Numbered from the stretch's first letter, positions 1-8,133 are shown. The stretch is 28,549 nucleotides of DNA from SVTX01 sp045659745 (GCA_045659745.1 JAZRCL010000058.1:1-28549), one strand, 5' to 3'. Notes: generated from the letters alone by a model not told the origin. Made by a program: numbers and translations.

Positions 1-1964
1 TCTCCGAGAGGCGTGTCTTTGTCAAGGAATACGACGCGTACGGTCTCCTCGCCCGAGGCGAGTATCATACCGTTTGACTCAATTCCGCAAAGAGTTGCGG
101 GCTTGAGATTAGCCACGATTATGACCTTCTTGCCTATGAGAGCGTCTGGCTCGTACCATTTTGCGATGCCCGAAACTACTTGTCTCTGCTCGTAGCCGAG
201 GTCGACCTTGAGCTTCAACAGCTTTTTCGCCTTCGGAACTCTCTCGCACTCAAGTATCTTCGCCGTGCGAAGCTCAACTCCCATAAAGCTCTCAATACCT
301 ATGAGGGCACAACCCTCAGGCTTTTCGGGAATAGCATCAGCCTTCGCAGACGCTTCAGCAGCCGCGCGTTTTGCCGCCATTTCAGCCTCAAGCTCGGCGA
401 GCATCTTTGCTTCGTCAACTCTTGCAAACATTACTCGGGACTCGCCAACTGACTGTTCCGCAGTCATACCGCCAAAGCAGTCAAGGCAGCCAACCGTGTC
501 ATAACCCGTCTTGTCTGTGCCGAGTCGCTGGAGCATTTCTGCCGAGGTGTCAGGAATGATAGGAGCAAGCATTACTGCGCCCCAACGGATAGTCTCAAGC
601 AGGTTGTAAAGAACCGTGCCGAGTCTTTCGGTCTTTGTTTCGTCCTTTGCGAGCACCCAAGGAGTCGTCTCGTCTATATACTTGTTTGCTCTGTTGAACA
701 TAGCGAAGACGCAATCAAGCGCATCTGCGATATGGTAGGAATCCATATTCTTTATAAAGCCACAATAAGCCTCAACGCAAGCCGACTTAAGCTCGTCGTC
801 AAGCGCTTCGGGCGCCGTGGGAGCCTGAACAACGCCACCAAAATACTTCTTCTGCATATCAAGTGTGCGCTTGAACAAGTTGCCCATGTTATTTACAAGA
901 TCGGTGTTGAATCTCTTGATAACGTTCTCGTATGTGATAGAGCCATCGTTTGCATAAGGCATTTCGGAAAGCGCATAGTATCTTACGCCGTCCACTCCAA
1001 AGCGGTCTGCAAGCTCGTCCGCGTAAATGACGTTTCCGCGAGACTTGGACATCTTATCCGTGCCAAAGTTAAACCAAGGATGTCCGAAAATCTTTTTGGG
1101 AAGCGGGATGTCAAGCGCCATAAGGAATATAGGCCAATAGATAGTGTGGAAACGGAGAATATCCTTTCCTATTACGTGTACGTCTGCGGGCCAGTATTTC
1201 TTGAAATGCTCGGACTGCTCCTCAAAGGACTTATCGGGGTCATATCCTATTGCTGTGATATAGTTGGTAAGTGCGTCAAGCCAAACGTATGTGACGTGCT
1301 TTTTGTCAAACTCAACGGGTATTCCCCACGTAAACGAGGTTCTGGACACGCAAAGGTCCTGAAGTCCTGCCTTGAGGAAGTTGTTGACCATTTCCTTTTT
1401 TCTGGACTCGGGCTCGATAAACTCGGGGTGAGACTCGATATGTGCCATAAGTCTGTCGGCATACTTGCTCATCTTGAAGAAGTAAGCCTCCTCGGACGCC
1501 TTCTGCACCTCGCGGCCGCAGTCGGGACACTTGCCGCCCTCTGCCTGGGTATCGGTAAAGAACGACTCGCAAGGGGTACAGTACCAGCCCTCGTAGGTGC
1601 TCTTGTATATATCGCCCTGATTGTAGAATTTCGTAAATATCTTCTGAACCGCCGCCTCGTGATAGTCGTCGGTTGTGCGGATAAAGTAATCGTGGCTGGA
1701 GTTCATCTTGTTCCATACACCCTTTATCTCGTCAGCTACGCCGTCAACGTACGCCTTGGGAGTTATTCCCGCATCGTTGGCAAGGTTCTCTATCTTCTGT
1801 CCGTGCTCGTCAGTTCCCGTGCAGAAGAATACGTCATAGCCTCTTGCTCTCTTATATCTTGCTATCGCGTCGGTAGCTATTACCTCGTAGGTGTTTCCAA
1901 AGTGAGGCTTTCTTGACGCATAGGCAATCGCTGTCGTTATATAGAACTTTTCTCTGTTTTCCAT
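1..1964 (-). CDS. metG: methionyl-tRNA synthetase, 3' end cut by window
   Basis: Charges tRNA-Met with methionine in the cytoplasm. The visible 654 codons start MENREKFYITTAIAY at ATG 1964-1962. They show the class I HIGH-type motif as HFGN near residue 21, a zinc-knuckle pair CTPC and CPDC near residues 124-146, the KMSKS signature (DKMSKSRGN) before the anticodon-binding helical domain, and a C-terminal EMAP/Trbp111-like tRNA-binding domain (VELRTAKILECERVPKAKKL). That domain runs off the left edge, so only a few tens of residues should be missing. The zinc pair plus fused C-terminal domain is the usual layout of Firmicutes MetG. The start is supported by an AAAGGCGG-like ribosome site just upstream and a promoter about 100 bases further up. 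The family assignment is secure; the real C-terminus is not visible. Confidence 0.97.
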   Translation of the reverse strand, partial: MENREKFYITTAIAYASRKPHFGNTYEVIATDAIARYKRARGYDVFFCTGTDEHGQKIENLANDAGITPKAYVDGVADEIKGVWNKMNSSHDYFIRTTDDYHEAAVQKIFTKFYNQGDIYKSTYEGWYCTPCESFFTDTQAEGGKCPDCGREVQKASEEAYFFKMSKYADRLMAHIESHPEFIEPESRKKEMVNNFLKAGLQDLCVSRTSFTWGIPVEFDKKHVTYVWLDALTNYITAIGYDPDKSFEEQSEHFKKYWPADVHVIGKDILRFHTIYWPIFLMALDIPLPKKIFGHPWFNFGTDKMSKSRGNVIYADELADRFGVDGVRYYALSEMPYANDGSITYENVIKRFNTDLVNNMGNLFKRTLDMQKKYFGGVVQAPTAPEALDDELKSACVEAYCGFIKNMDSYHIADALDCVFAMFNRANKYIDETTPWVLAKDETKTERLGTVLYNLLETIRWGAVMLAPIIPDTSAEMLQRLGTDKTGYDTVGCLDCFGGMTAEQSVGESRVMFARVDEAKMLAELEAEMAAKRAAAEASAKADAIPEKPEGCALIGIESFMGVELRTAKILECERVPKAKKLLKLKVDLGYEQRQVVSGIAKWYEPDALIGKKVIIVANLKPATLCGIESNGMILASGEETVRVVFLDKDTPLG

Positions 1965-2076
1965 ATTTTTGACCGCCTTTCTTTTTGCTTCATTTATTAT
2001 ATGTATCACAAATCGGTGATTTTTCGCAGCAGGTATTGCTGCGTTATTTTTTTGACAAAATAGCCAATACAAATTT

Positions 2077-2105
2077 ATTATAACAAACATTCCTAAAATT
2101 TACAA
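2077..2105 (-). promoter_or_regulatory. promoter for metG
   Basis: Read on the minus strand, TTGTAA (2105-2100) and TATAAT (2082-2077) are separated by exactly 17 bases, a good sigmaA-type match. Transcription would begin near 2070, giving a leader of about 105 nt before the metG ATG. The leader holds two small hairpins: CGCAGCA/TGCTGCG at 2025-2043, and an ATCAC/GTGAT stem next to it. No T-box consensus was recognised. Confidence 0.7.
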
Positions 2106-2488
2106 TAGGTAAATTGAAATATTCTCTTTTTATTTAATTTTTTGCCTCTTTTTTGCAAATCTTCTCTGGTAGGTCAAGTGCTTATATGACAAATTTTGAC
2201 TTTTTTAAGCTATTTTAATGGCATTTGTTGTGCTTTCAAAAGTGGCTTTTGTGCAAAATGACAACACTTTTGAAAAATGTAATTTTTTGGATATTTAGTA
2301 TGAAATTGTAAAATTGCCCCCTGTATTTGTAAATAATTACCTTTTTTTGATTATTTGAATTGGGTCACACGTTATTTTTTTATCACTTTTTTTGATAAAA
2401 AATTGACAGTCTCGTTTTTTTGAAAAAACGGTCAAAAATCGTGTAATTATTTTGTAGGAATTAACACCTATTTTTCTCTCCCAAGCCC
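2106..2488. other. AT-rich divergent intergenic region with inverted repeats
   Basis: This non-coding part of the 606-base gap between metG and ackA is very AT-rich, with no convincing gene on either strand. It contains three inverted repeats. Arms TTTCAAAAGTG (2234-2244) and CACTTTTGAAA (2265-2275) are a perfect 11-bp pair 20 bases apart. Arms TTTTTTATCA (2376-2385) and TGATAAAAAA (2393-2402) are 10 bp. CGTTTTTT (2413-2420) and AAAAAACG (2423-2430) are nested inside TTGAC/GTCAA. Lying just upstream of the microcompartment promoter, they are candidate operators, but no regulator gene is in the window and no known binding consensus was matched. Confidence 0.5.
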
Positions 2489-2517
2489 TTGCAATTTTGA
2501 ATGAGATTTGCTATAAT
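2489..2517 (+). promoter_or_regulatory. main promoter of the microcompartment operon
   Basis: TTGCAA (2489-2494) and TATAAT (2512-2517) are spaced by 17 bases, a near-consensus sigmaA promoter, with the start expected near 2524. The ackA ATG at 2571 follows a strong GGAGG site at 2560-2564, giving a leader of about 47 nt. The bases around the predicted start (TGTAAACG at 2524-2531) match only the left half of a CcpA cre site, so catabolite control is possible but not shown. Confidence 0.78.
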
Positions 2518-2570
2518 GTTATATGTAAACGAATAAGATTCGCAAAACAATTTTCTTTTGGAGGAAACCT

Positions 2571-3764
2571 ATGAAAATTCTGGTTATCAATGCCGGAAGC
2601 AGTTCTCTCAAGTATCAGCTTTTTGATATGGAGACCGGCGCAGTTCTTGCCAAGGGACTTTGTGAGAAAATAGGTCTTTCGGGCGCAATCACACACAAGC
2701 GCCCCGGAAAGGAATCCTACGAATCCGACTACCCGATGCCCTCGCACAACGAGGCTATCGCTCTCGTTCTCAAGCTTCTCACAGACCCTGAGTTTGGTGT
2801 AATTGAAAGCGTTGACGAGATAAGCGCGGTAGGTCACAGATTCGCTCACGGCGGAAAGCTTACTAAGTCCTGCATTCTCGGCGAGGAGGAGCTCAAGTAT
2901 ATTGAGTCCATCATCCCCATCAACCCCCTTCACGGCCCCCCTGCTCTCAAGGGAGTAGCAGCTTGTAAGGCTATTCTCGCAGACAAGCCCATGGTAGGCG
3001 TATTTGATACGTCCTTCTACTCAGGATTTGACAAAAAGTCCTACATTTACGCGCTTCCCTATGAGTGGTATGAAAAGTACGGTGTTCGCCGCTACGGCTT
3101 CCACGGTACATCCCACCGCTTTGTTTCGGCAAAGGCGTGCGAATTCTTAGGTCTTGACTACAACAGTACAAAGATAGTTTCCTGCCATATTGGCTCGGGC
3201 TCATCCATCACTGCAGTTGACTGCGGTAAGGCTGTTGACACCTCTCTCGGCTTCACACCTCAGGAAGGTCTTCCTATGGGTACGAGATGCGGTACTATCG
3301 ACCCCTCCATTGTTCCCTACATCATAGAGCAGACGGGAATGAGTGCGGCAGAGGTCAACGATATTATGAATAAGAAGTCCGGTCTTCTCGGCGTTTCGGG
3401 CGTATCCAACGACGCGCGTGACGTATGGGCAGCGGCAGCAGAGGGCAACGAGCGCGCACAGCTCGCTATGGACCTTCTCGTTCACAATGCAAAGAAGATA
3501 ATCGGTTCGTACGTTGCTGAGATGAACGGCATCGACGTTCTCATCTTCACAGCAGGTCTCGGCGAGAACGACCGCAAGACCCGTCAGCTTATCGCAGAGA
3601 ATATGGAATTCTTCGGCATCAAGCTTGACGTCGACGCAAACCTGAACGGCCCCAGAGGCGAAAATATCGTTATCAGTGCTCCCGACTCCAAGGTAAAGGT
3701 TGTCGTTATTCCCACAGACGAGGAATATATGATAGCTTCCGATACCTACGACCTCGTAAAATAA
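2571..3764 (+). CDS. ackA: acetate/propionate kinase
   Basis: Transfers phosphate from acyl-phosphate to ADP, the ATP-yielding last step after PduL. At 397 residues it has the normal length. Recognised family motifs are NAGSSSLKYQ at the N-terminus, GHRFAHGG, FDTSF, RYGFHGTSHR, HIGSGSS, GLPMGTRCGTIDPS and FTAGLGEND, so the ASKHA fold and active site appear complete. The start is the ATG 6 bases after GGAGGA. As first gene of the BMC operon its likely substrate is propionyl-phosphate (a PduW-like role), though sequence cannot separate acetate from propionate use. No encapsulation helix is visible at either end, so it may work in the cytosol outside the shell. It is followed by an 88-base gap with a strong hairpin. 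Confidence 0.95.
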   Translation: MKILVINAGSSSLKYQLFDMETGAVLAKGLCEKIGLSGAITHKRPGKESYESDYPMPSHNEAIALVLKLLTDPEFGVIESVDEISAVGHRFAHGGKLTKSCILGEEELKYIESIIPINPLHGPPALKGVAACKAILADKPMVGVFDTSFYSGFDKKSYIYALPYEWYEKYGVRRYGFHGTSHRFVSAKACEFLGLDYNSTKIVSCHIGSGSSITAVDCGKAVDTSLGFTPQEGLPMGTRCGTIDPSIVPYIIEQTGMSAAEVNDIMNKKSGLLGVSGVSNDARDVWAAAAEGNERAQLAMDLLVHNAKKIIGSYVAEMNGIDVLIFTAGLGENDRKTRQLIAENMEFFGIKLDVDANLNGPRGENIVISAPDSKVKVVVIPTDEEYMIASDTYDLVK

Positions 3765-3776
3765 TTTTGAATCAAT

Positions 3777-3804
3777 CGCGGTCCGCTTTAGCGGGCGGGC
3801 CGCG
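3777..3804 (+). other. GC-rich stem-loop between ackA and the aldolase gene
   Basis: CGCGGTCCGC pairs with GCGGGCCGCG (one G-U pair) around a 7-base loop inside the 88-base ackA-aldolase gap. It is followed by an A-rich stretch rather than a T-run, so it is not a typical Rho-independent terminator. A role in mRNA processing or in setting the relative levels of ackA and the downstream genes is an inference. Confidence 0.55.
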
Positions 3805-3852
3805 TTGAAATAAAAAAGAAAAAAATTTTAAATGTGAAAGGAAATAACAAAC

Positions 3853-4671
3853 ATGGCACAGTCTCCTTTTGAAAGCAAAAAAGAAATCTGCGACAGTGGT
3901 AAGAGAATTTACGATCACGGCTTTGTTGCAGCAAACGACGGAAACATCTCCGTAAAAGTTGGCCCTAACGAGTACTACTGCACACCTACAGGTGTATCCA
4001 AGGGCTACATGACTCCCGACATGATCATCAAGATCGACGGCAACGGAAACAAGATTGACGGAAGACTCAATCCCTCCTCCGAGATCAAGATGCACATGAG
4101 AGTTTACCAGGAGCGTCCCGACGTAAACGCTGTTGTTCACGCTCATCCTCCCGTAGCTACTGCTTTCACAGTTGCAGGCGTTGAGCTTGACCAGTACATT
4201 CTCCCCGAGGCGATCCTTACAATCGGTAACGTTCCCACATGTGACTACGGTATGCCCTCCACAATGGAGATTCCCGAGTCCCTTATGCCCTACATCCAGA
4301 AGCACGACGCGTTCCTTCTTAAGAACCACGGCGCTCTCACAGTAGGTAACACACTTCTCAGAGCTTGCTTCACAATGGAAGAGGTTGAGTTCAACGCAAA
4401 GATCAACCTTTACGCTCGTCAGATCGGTGCAGGCGCAAACAGCCGCATCGACGAGATCTCCTGCCACGAGCTTGAGAGACTTATGGAGCTTCGTAAGAAG
4501 ATGGGTCTCCCCGGCAAGCACCCCGGATGTAAGTCCTGCCCCAACAAGGGTACTTCCAACTGCAAGTGCAAGGATAACGGCGGTAGCTGCTCCTGCGGTA
4601 GCCACGCAAATGAAGGCGATGCACTTGTTGCTGATATCACAAGAAAAGTTCTCGCTGCTCTCGGTAGATAA
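3853..4671 (+). CDS. class II aldolase (fuculose/rhamnulose-1-phosphate type) with C-terminal encapsulation helix
   Basis: Predicted to cleave L-fuculose-1-P (or L-rhamnulose-1-P) into DHAP and L-lactaldehyde, feeding the 1,2-propanediol pathway in the shell. Residues 1-215 form the zinc aldolase domain: NDGNIS at 28-33, catalytic Glu77, zinc ligands His96 and His98 (HAHP) and His159 (KNHG). The spacing equals E. coli FucA E73/H92/H94/H155 shifted by four. The 272-residue protein is longer than FucA (about 215). After residue 220 comes a linker with six cysteines at 226, 229, 237, 239, 246 and 248, then an amphipathic helix DALVADITRKVLAALGR at the very C-terminus, matching BMC encapsulation peptides. 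The ribosome site is GAAAGGAAA. The sugar specificity is inferred from context only; other class II aldolases share the motifs. Confidence 0.9.
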   Translation: MAQSPFESKKEICDSGKRIYDHGFVAANDGNISVKVGPNEYYCTPTGVSKGYMTPDMIIKIDGNGNKIDGRLNPSSEIKMHMRVYQERPDVNAVVHAHPPVATAFTVAGVELDQYILPEAILTIGNVPTCDYGMPSTMEIPESLMPYIQKHDAFLLKNHGALTVGNTLLRACFTMEEVEFNAKINLYARQIGAGANSRIDEISCHELERLMELRKKMGLPGKHPGCKSCPNKGTSNCKCKDNGGSCSCGSHANEGDALVADITRKVLAALGR

Positions 4672-4718
4672 TTTTTGAGCGAACTTAAACAAAAATTATT
4701 TTGAAAGGAGCGTCCGAA

Positions 4719-6176
4719 ATGGCAATCAATCTTACGGAAGCACAGGTCAACGAAATAGTTGCCCGTGTGGTTTCCGAGTACAAAAAGCCTGCCGCGCAGA
4801 GCGGTAAGGAATGGGATTCAACCCAGTATCACGGACGCAAGCTTATCGGAATTTACGCAACGATGGAAGAAGCCATCGATGCGGCAAACGAAGGATATAA
4901 AGCTGTCCGTTCAATGTCGGTAGCTCAGAGAGAAAAGATAGTCACTGCCATCCGCGAGTTCACTCGTAGAGACGCGCAGATTATGGCAGCTCTCGGCGTT
5001 GCCGAAACAAAGATGGGACGCGTCGACCACAAATATGCAAAGCATATGCTTGTTGCCGACAAGACGCCCGGAACAGAGGATATAATCGAGGAGGCAAGAA
5101 CAGGCGACCACGGTCTTACGTTGACCGAAATGGCTCCCTTCGGTGTTGTAGGCGCAATCACCCCCTCCACCAACCCCTCCGAAACAGTCATCTGTAACTC
5201 TATCGGTATGATTTGCGCAGGAAACGGCGTTGTATTCAACCCCCACCCCGGCGCGATTGCTACCTCCAACTACGCAGTTGACCTTGTAAACCGCGCGGTT
5301 GCTTCCGCAGGCGGACCTAAGGTCCTCGTAGCAAGCGTAGTCAAGCCCACGCTTGACACCGCAAACGTAATGTATAAGCATCCCTCCATAAAGCTCCTCG
5401 TTTGTACGGGTGGCCCCGGAGTTGTAAGAGCAGTTCTTTCGTCGGGTAAGAAGGCTATCGGCGCAGGCGCGGGTAATCCCCCCGTTATCGTTGACGACAC
5501 AGCTGACATCGACAAGGCTGCAAAGGATATCATAGACGGTTGTACGTTCGATAACAACCTCCCCTGCATCGCAGAAAAGGAAGTTTTCGTATTCGAGAAC
5601 GTTGCTGACCGACTTGTATCCGGAATGGTAAAGAACGGTTGTTATAAGCTTACACGTCAGCAGGCAGACCAGCTTGCAAGCGTTGTTCTTGATTCCAAGA
5701 CCGACCCCAAGACGGGCAAGGTAAGCTATGCTGTTAACCGCGACTGCGTTGGTCGTGACGCAAAGGTTCTCCTTGCAAAGATCGGCATCAACGTTGGCGA
5801 CGAGATCCGTTGCGCTATCGCTGAGGTTCCCTTCGAGCATCTCTTCGTTCAGGAAGAGCTTATGATGCCTATTCTCGGCATCGTTCGAGTAAAGAACATC
5901 GACGAAGCTATTGACCTTGCAGTCAAGGCAGAGCACGGAAACAGACACACCGCTCATATGCACTCCAAGAATATCGACAACCTCACTCGCTTCGCTCGTG
6001 CGGTTGAAACGACTATCTTCGTAAAGAACGCTCCCTCCTATGCCGGCATCGGCTTTGGCGGTGAGGGACACACGACGTTTACTATCGCAGGTCCTACGGG
6101 CGAGGGTATCACCTCAGCTCGCAGCTTTACGAGAAAGCGCCGTTGCGTAATGGTTGATTCCTTCAGAATCATCTGA
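4719..6176 (+). CDS. CoA-acylating aldehyde dehydrogenase (PduP-like)
   Basis: Oxidises propanal (or another aldehyde) to acyl-CoA with NAD+ inside the microcompartment. It is 485 residues long, with the catalytic cysteine Cys283 in NNLPCIAEKE and the NAD-binding STNPSETVICNS region, typical of the PduP/EutE/CutF family. The first 20 residues (MAINLTEAQVNEIVARVVSE) form an amphipathic helix followed by a Lys/Pro/Ala/Gln linker, a standard N-terminal encapsulation peptide. ATG 4719 is chosen because AAAGGAG at 4704-4710 sits just before it; an upstream in-frame TTG at 4701 would lie over that ribosome site. The GRM5-type neighbours favour propanal as substrate. Confidence 0.94.
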   Translation: MAINLTEAQVNEIVARVVSEYKKPAAQSGKEWDSTQYHGRKLIGIYATMEEAIDAANEGYKAVRSMSVAQREKIVTAIREFTRRDAQIMAALGVAETKMGRVDHKYAKHMLVADKTPGTEDIIEEARTGDHGLTLTEMAPFGVVGAITPSTNPSETVICNSIGMICAGNGVVFNPHPGAIATSNYAVDLVNRAVASAGGPKVLVASVVKPTLDTANVMYKHPSIKLLVCTGGPGVVRAVLSSGKKAIGAGAGNPPVIVDDTADIDKAAKDIIDGCTFDNNLPCIAEKEVFVFENVADRLVSGMVKNGCYKLTRQQADQLASVVLDSKTDPKTGKVSYAVNRDCVGRDAKVLLAKIGINVGDEIRCAIAEVPFEHLFVQEELMMPILGIVRVKNIDEAIDLAVKAEHGNRHTAHMHSKNIDNLTRFARAVETTIFVKNAPSYAGIGFGGEGHTTFTIAGPTGEGITSARSFTRKRRCVMVDSFRII

Positions 6177-6211
6177 TACGCTCGAAAAATCTCAAGAAAG
6201 GAAATACACAA

Positions 6212-7438
6212 ATGGATATTACAGCTTCACAGATCGAAAGCATTGTTCGCTCGGTTATAAGCTCCATGGGCGCAGGCTCCGCTCCTCGTGCGAACGGCCC
6301 CCTGCCTAAGGTTGCTCACGTTGCAATGCTTACAGGTCCTAAGAACATTGAAATCCAGGAGCTTCCCATTCCCGAGCTCGGCGACGACGATATTCTCGTT
6401 AAGGTCGAGGGCGCAGGAATTTGCGGAACCGACGTTCACGAGTGGAAGATGGACCCCTTCGGTCTTATCCCCGTAATTCTCGGTCATGAGGGTACCGGTG
6501 AGGTAGTCGCAGTTGGCAAGAACGTTAAGGTTGATACCGCAGGTAAGTCCCTGAAGGTTGGCGATAAGATAGTAACGTCCGTTCTCAGCTGCGGAGACTG
6601 CTACGCTTGCCGTATGGTTCCCGGCAGAACAAACCTCTGTGATAATCAGGGCGTTTTTGGTCTTATCGGTGATAAGAGAGGTCAGGAAGAGGGCAACCGC
6701 ATCAACGGTTGGTTCGCTGACTACATGATAATTAAGGGAGGATACGGCGTCACTTACTTCCAGGTAAATGAGCTTAACCTCTATCAGAGAATGATCCTTG
6801 AGCTTGCGTGCGTATGCGTACACGCGCTTGAGAGAAGCCAGAAGACAGGTCTTCTTAACTTCGGCTCCAAGGTTCTCGTTCAGGGCTGCGGCCCCGTTGG
6901 TCTCGTTATGATCACAGTTCTCCGCGCGGCTGGTATCAACCATATCATCGCCGTTGACGGAAACGAGGACAGACTCAAGACCGCGCAGAGAATGGGTGCA
7001 AAGACCACTATCTGCTTCAAGCGTCCCGACGAGGATACGCTTGAAAAGAGAGTCTCTAAGGTAAAGGCTGTTGCAAACAACGTTGGAGTTGACTTCGCGT
7101 TCCAGTGCACAGGCGCTCCCGTTGCGGCTCAGGATATCTACGATTACATACGCCGCGGCGGCGGACTTTGCGAAATGGGCTTCTTCGTAAACAACGGAGA
7201 ATACAAGATCAATCCTCACTTCGCTATGTGTAATAAAGAAATCGACATCGTAGGCTCTTGGGACTACTCCGCTGAGGACTATCCCAAGACAGTAGCATTC
7301 TTAAAGCAGTGCGCAGAGATGAACATTCCGATTGAGGAGCTCATCACTCACACCTTCCCTCTCGACAAGATGAACGAGGCTATGGAAACAAACGTAGCTC
7401 AGAAGGGTATTAAGATCTGCTACATCAATAATAAGTAA
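6212..7438 (+). CDS. zinc-dependent alcohol dehydrogenase with N-terminal encapsulation helix
   Basis: Medium-chain dehydrogenase/reductase of 408 residues. Context suggests it reduces L-lactaldehyde to 1,2-propanediol and/or propanal to 1-propanol, recycling NADH in the shell. Residues 1-20 (MDITASQIESIVRSVISSMG) are an amphipathic encapsulation helix, followed by a Gly/Ala/Pro linker. The catalytic domain then shows GICGTDVHEWK with the zinc Cys, GHEGTGEVV, a structural-zinc cysteine set CGDCYACRMVPGRTNLC, and a Rossmann motif VQGCGPVGLV. The structural-zinc spacing is C-2-C-2-C-9-C, with two residues more in the last gap than the common C-2-C-2-C-7-C. The ribosome site AAAGGAAA precedes the ATG. 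Substrate choice is inferred, not seen. Confidence 0.92.
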   Translation: MDITASQIESIVRSVISSMGAGSAPRANGPLPKVAHVAMLTGPKNIEIQELPIPELGDDDILVKVEGAGICGTDVHEWKMDPFGLIPVILGHEGTGEVVAVGKNVKVDTAGKSLKVGDKIVTSVLSCGDCYACRMVPGRTNLCDNQGVFGLIGDKRGQEEGNRINGWFADYMIIKGGYGVTYFQVNELNLYQRMILELACVCVHALERSQKTGLLNFGSKVLVQGCGPVGLVMITVLRAAGINHIIAVDGNEDRLKTAQRMGAKTTICFKRPDEDTLEKRVSKVKAVANNVGVDFAFQCTGAPVAAQDIYDYIRRGGGLCEMGFFVNNGEYKINPHFAMCNKEIDIVGSWDYSAEDYPKTVAFLKQCAEMNIPIEELITHTFPLDKMNEAMETNVAQKGIKICYINNK

Positions 7439-7452
7439 TCGAGGGCAGTAAT

Positions 7453-7818
7453 ATGGCAGCACTCGGTATGATTGAGGTGTACGGCTACACCACCTCGATA
7501 GTAGTAGCGGACGCAGTTGCAAAGGCTGCGGACGTCAAGGTTGTAGCTATCGACAAAAACAAGCCTGCGAATGCAGATAAGTGTGCAGTTCCGCTTGTTA
7601 TGGTCGTTAAGTTTGAGGGTAACGCGGGTGCCGTTCAGGCGGCTCACGATGCCGGTGTTGCAGAGGCTAAATCCAGAAACCTCTACATCACAAGCGAAGT
7701 CATCGCAGGACTTGACGAAAGCGTTGAGTGGTTCGCAAACCTCACCGCAACAGGCAAGGACAAACTCAGAAACATGGGAAACGACACAAAAAAGTCCGCC
7801 CCTAAAAAAAGCAAATAA
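7453..7818 (+). CDS. BMC-H shell protein with enlarged cysteine-containing pore loop and basic tail
   Basis: Hexameric shell protein; 121 residues against about 91 for the canonical BMC-H proteins downstream. The BMC domain covers residues 1-95 (ALGMIEVYGYTTSIVVADAV). The loop that forms the hexamer pore, normally six residues such as EKIGSG, is here about 13 residues (KNKPANADKCAVP) with the protein's only cysteine, Cys44. The C-terminal 25 residues are basic and low-complexity, ending in KKSAPKKSK. The GRM shell protein GrpU of Pectobacterium is known to hold an Fe-S cluster in its hexamer pore; this could be a relative, which I infer from the loop and context, not from alignment. It lies 14 bases after the dehydrogenase gene, in the same operon. 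Confidence 0.88.
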   Translation: MAALGMIEVYGYTTSIVVADAVAKAADVKVVAIDKNKPANADKCAVPLVMVVKFEGNAGAVQAAHDAGVAEAKSRNLYITSEVIAGLDESVEWFANLTATGKDKLRNMGNDTKKSAPKKSK

Positions 7819-7857
7819 AAAACATCATAAAAATTGACTAAAAGGAGATTAAAAATC

Positions 7858-8133
7858 ATGTACGAAGCACTTGGTATGGTAGAGACAAGAGGTCTTGTTG
7901 CAGCAATTGAGGCAGCAGATGCAATGGTAAAGGCAGCAAACGTAGTTCTTATCGGTTCCGAAAAGATCGGTTCCGGACTCGTAAGCGTTATGGTTCGTGG
8001 CGACGTTGGAGCAGTTAAGGCAGCAGTTGAGGCAGGCGGAGCAGCAGCTTCCAGACTCGGCGAAGTTATCGCTACACACGTTATCCCCAGACCCCACGCA
8101 GACGTTAACAAGCTTCTCCCTTCCATTAAGTAA
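7858..8133 (+). CDS. BMC-H shell protein (PduA/PduJ-like), copy 1
   Basis: Major hexameric facet protein, 91 residues, with the hallmark start ALGMVETRGLVAAIEAADAM and pore motif EKIGSGLV. It is almost identical to the gene at 8517 (85 of 91 residues by direct reading). ATG 7858 is chosen over an in-frame TTG at 7834 because AAAGGAGAT at 7841-7849 sits just before it and the resulting length is canonical. Small-solute passage through the glycine pore is the expected role. Confidence 0.96.
   Translation: MYEALGMVETRGLVAAIEAADAMVKAANVVLIGSEKIGSGLVSVMVRGDVGAVKAAVEAGGAAASRLGEVIATHVIPRPHADVNKLLPSIK

Noticed and set aside
732..1916. 394-codon open frame on the plus strand
   Set aside because: It is the reverse-strand shadow of metG, which has clear synthetase motifs; the plus-strand product has no recognisable family.
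1965..2076. T-box riboswitch before metG
   Set aside because: No AGGGTGGNACCGCG-like sequence or specifier-stem layout was found in the roughly 105-nt leader, which is too short.
2403..2431. TTGACA at 2403-2408 as a second promoter for the BMC operon
   Set aside because: No acceptable -10 box lies 16-18 bases downstream; the better match is at 2489-2517.
2524..2537. CcpA cre site at the BMC promoter
   Set aside because: Only the left half (TGTAAACG) matches; the right half lacks the palindromic partner.
4911..6071. 386-codon open frame on the minus strand
   Set aside because: Antisense shadow of the aldehyde dehydrogenase, caused by strong codon bias; Cys/Ser/Asn-rich product without motifs.
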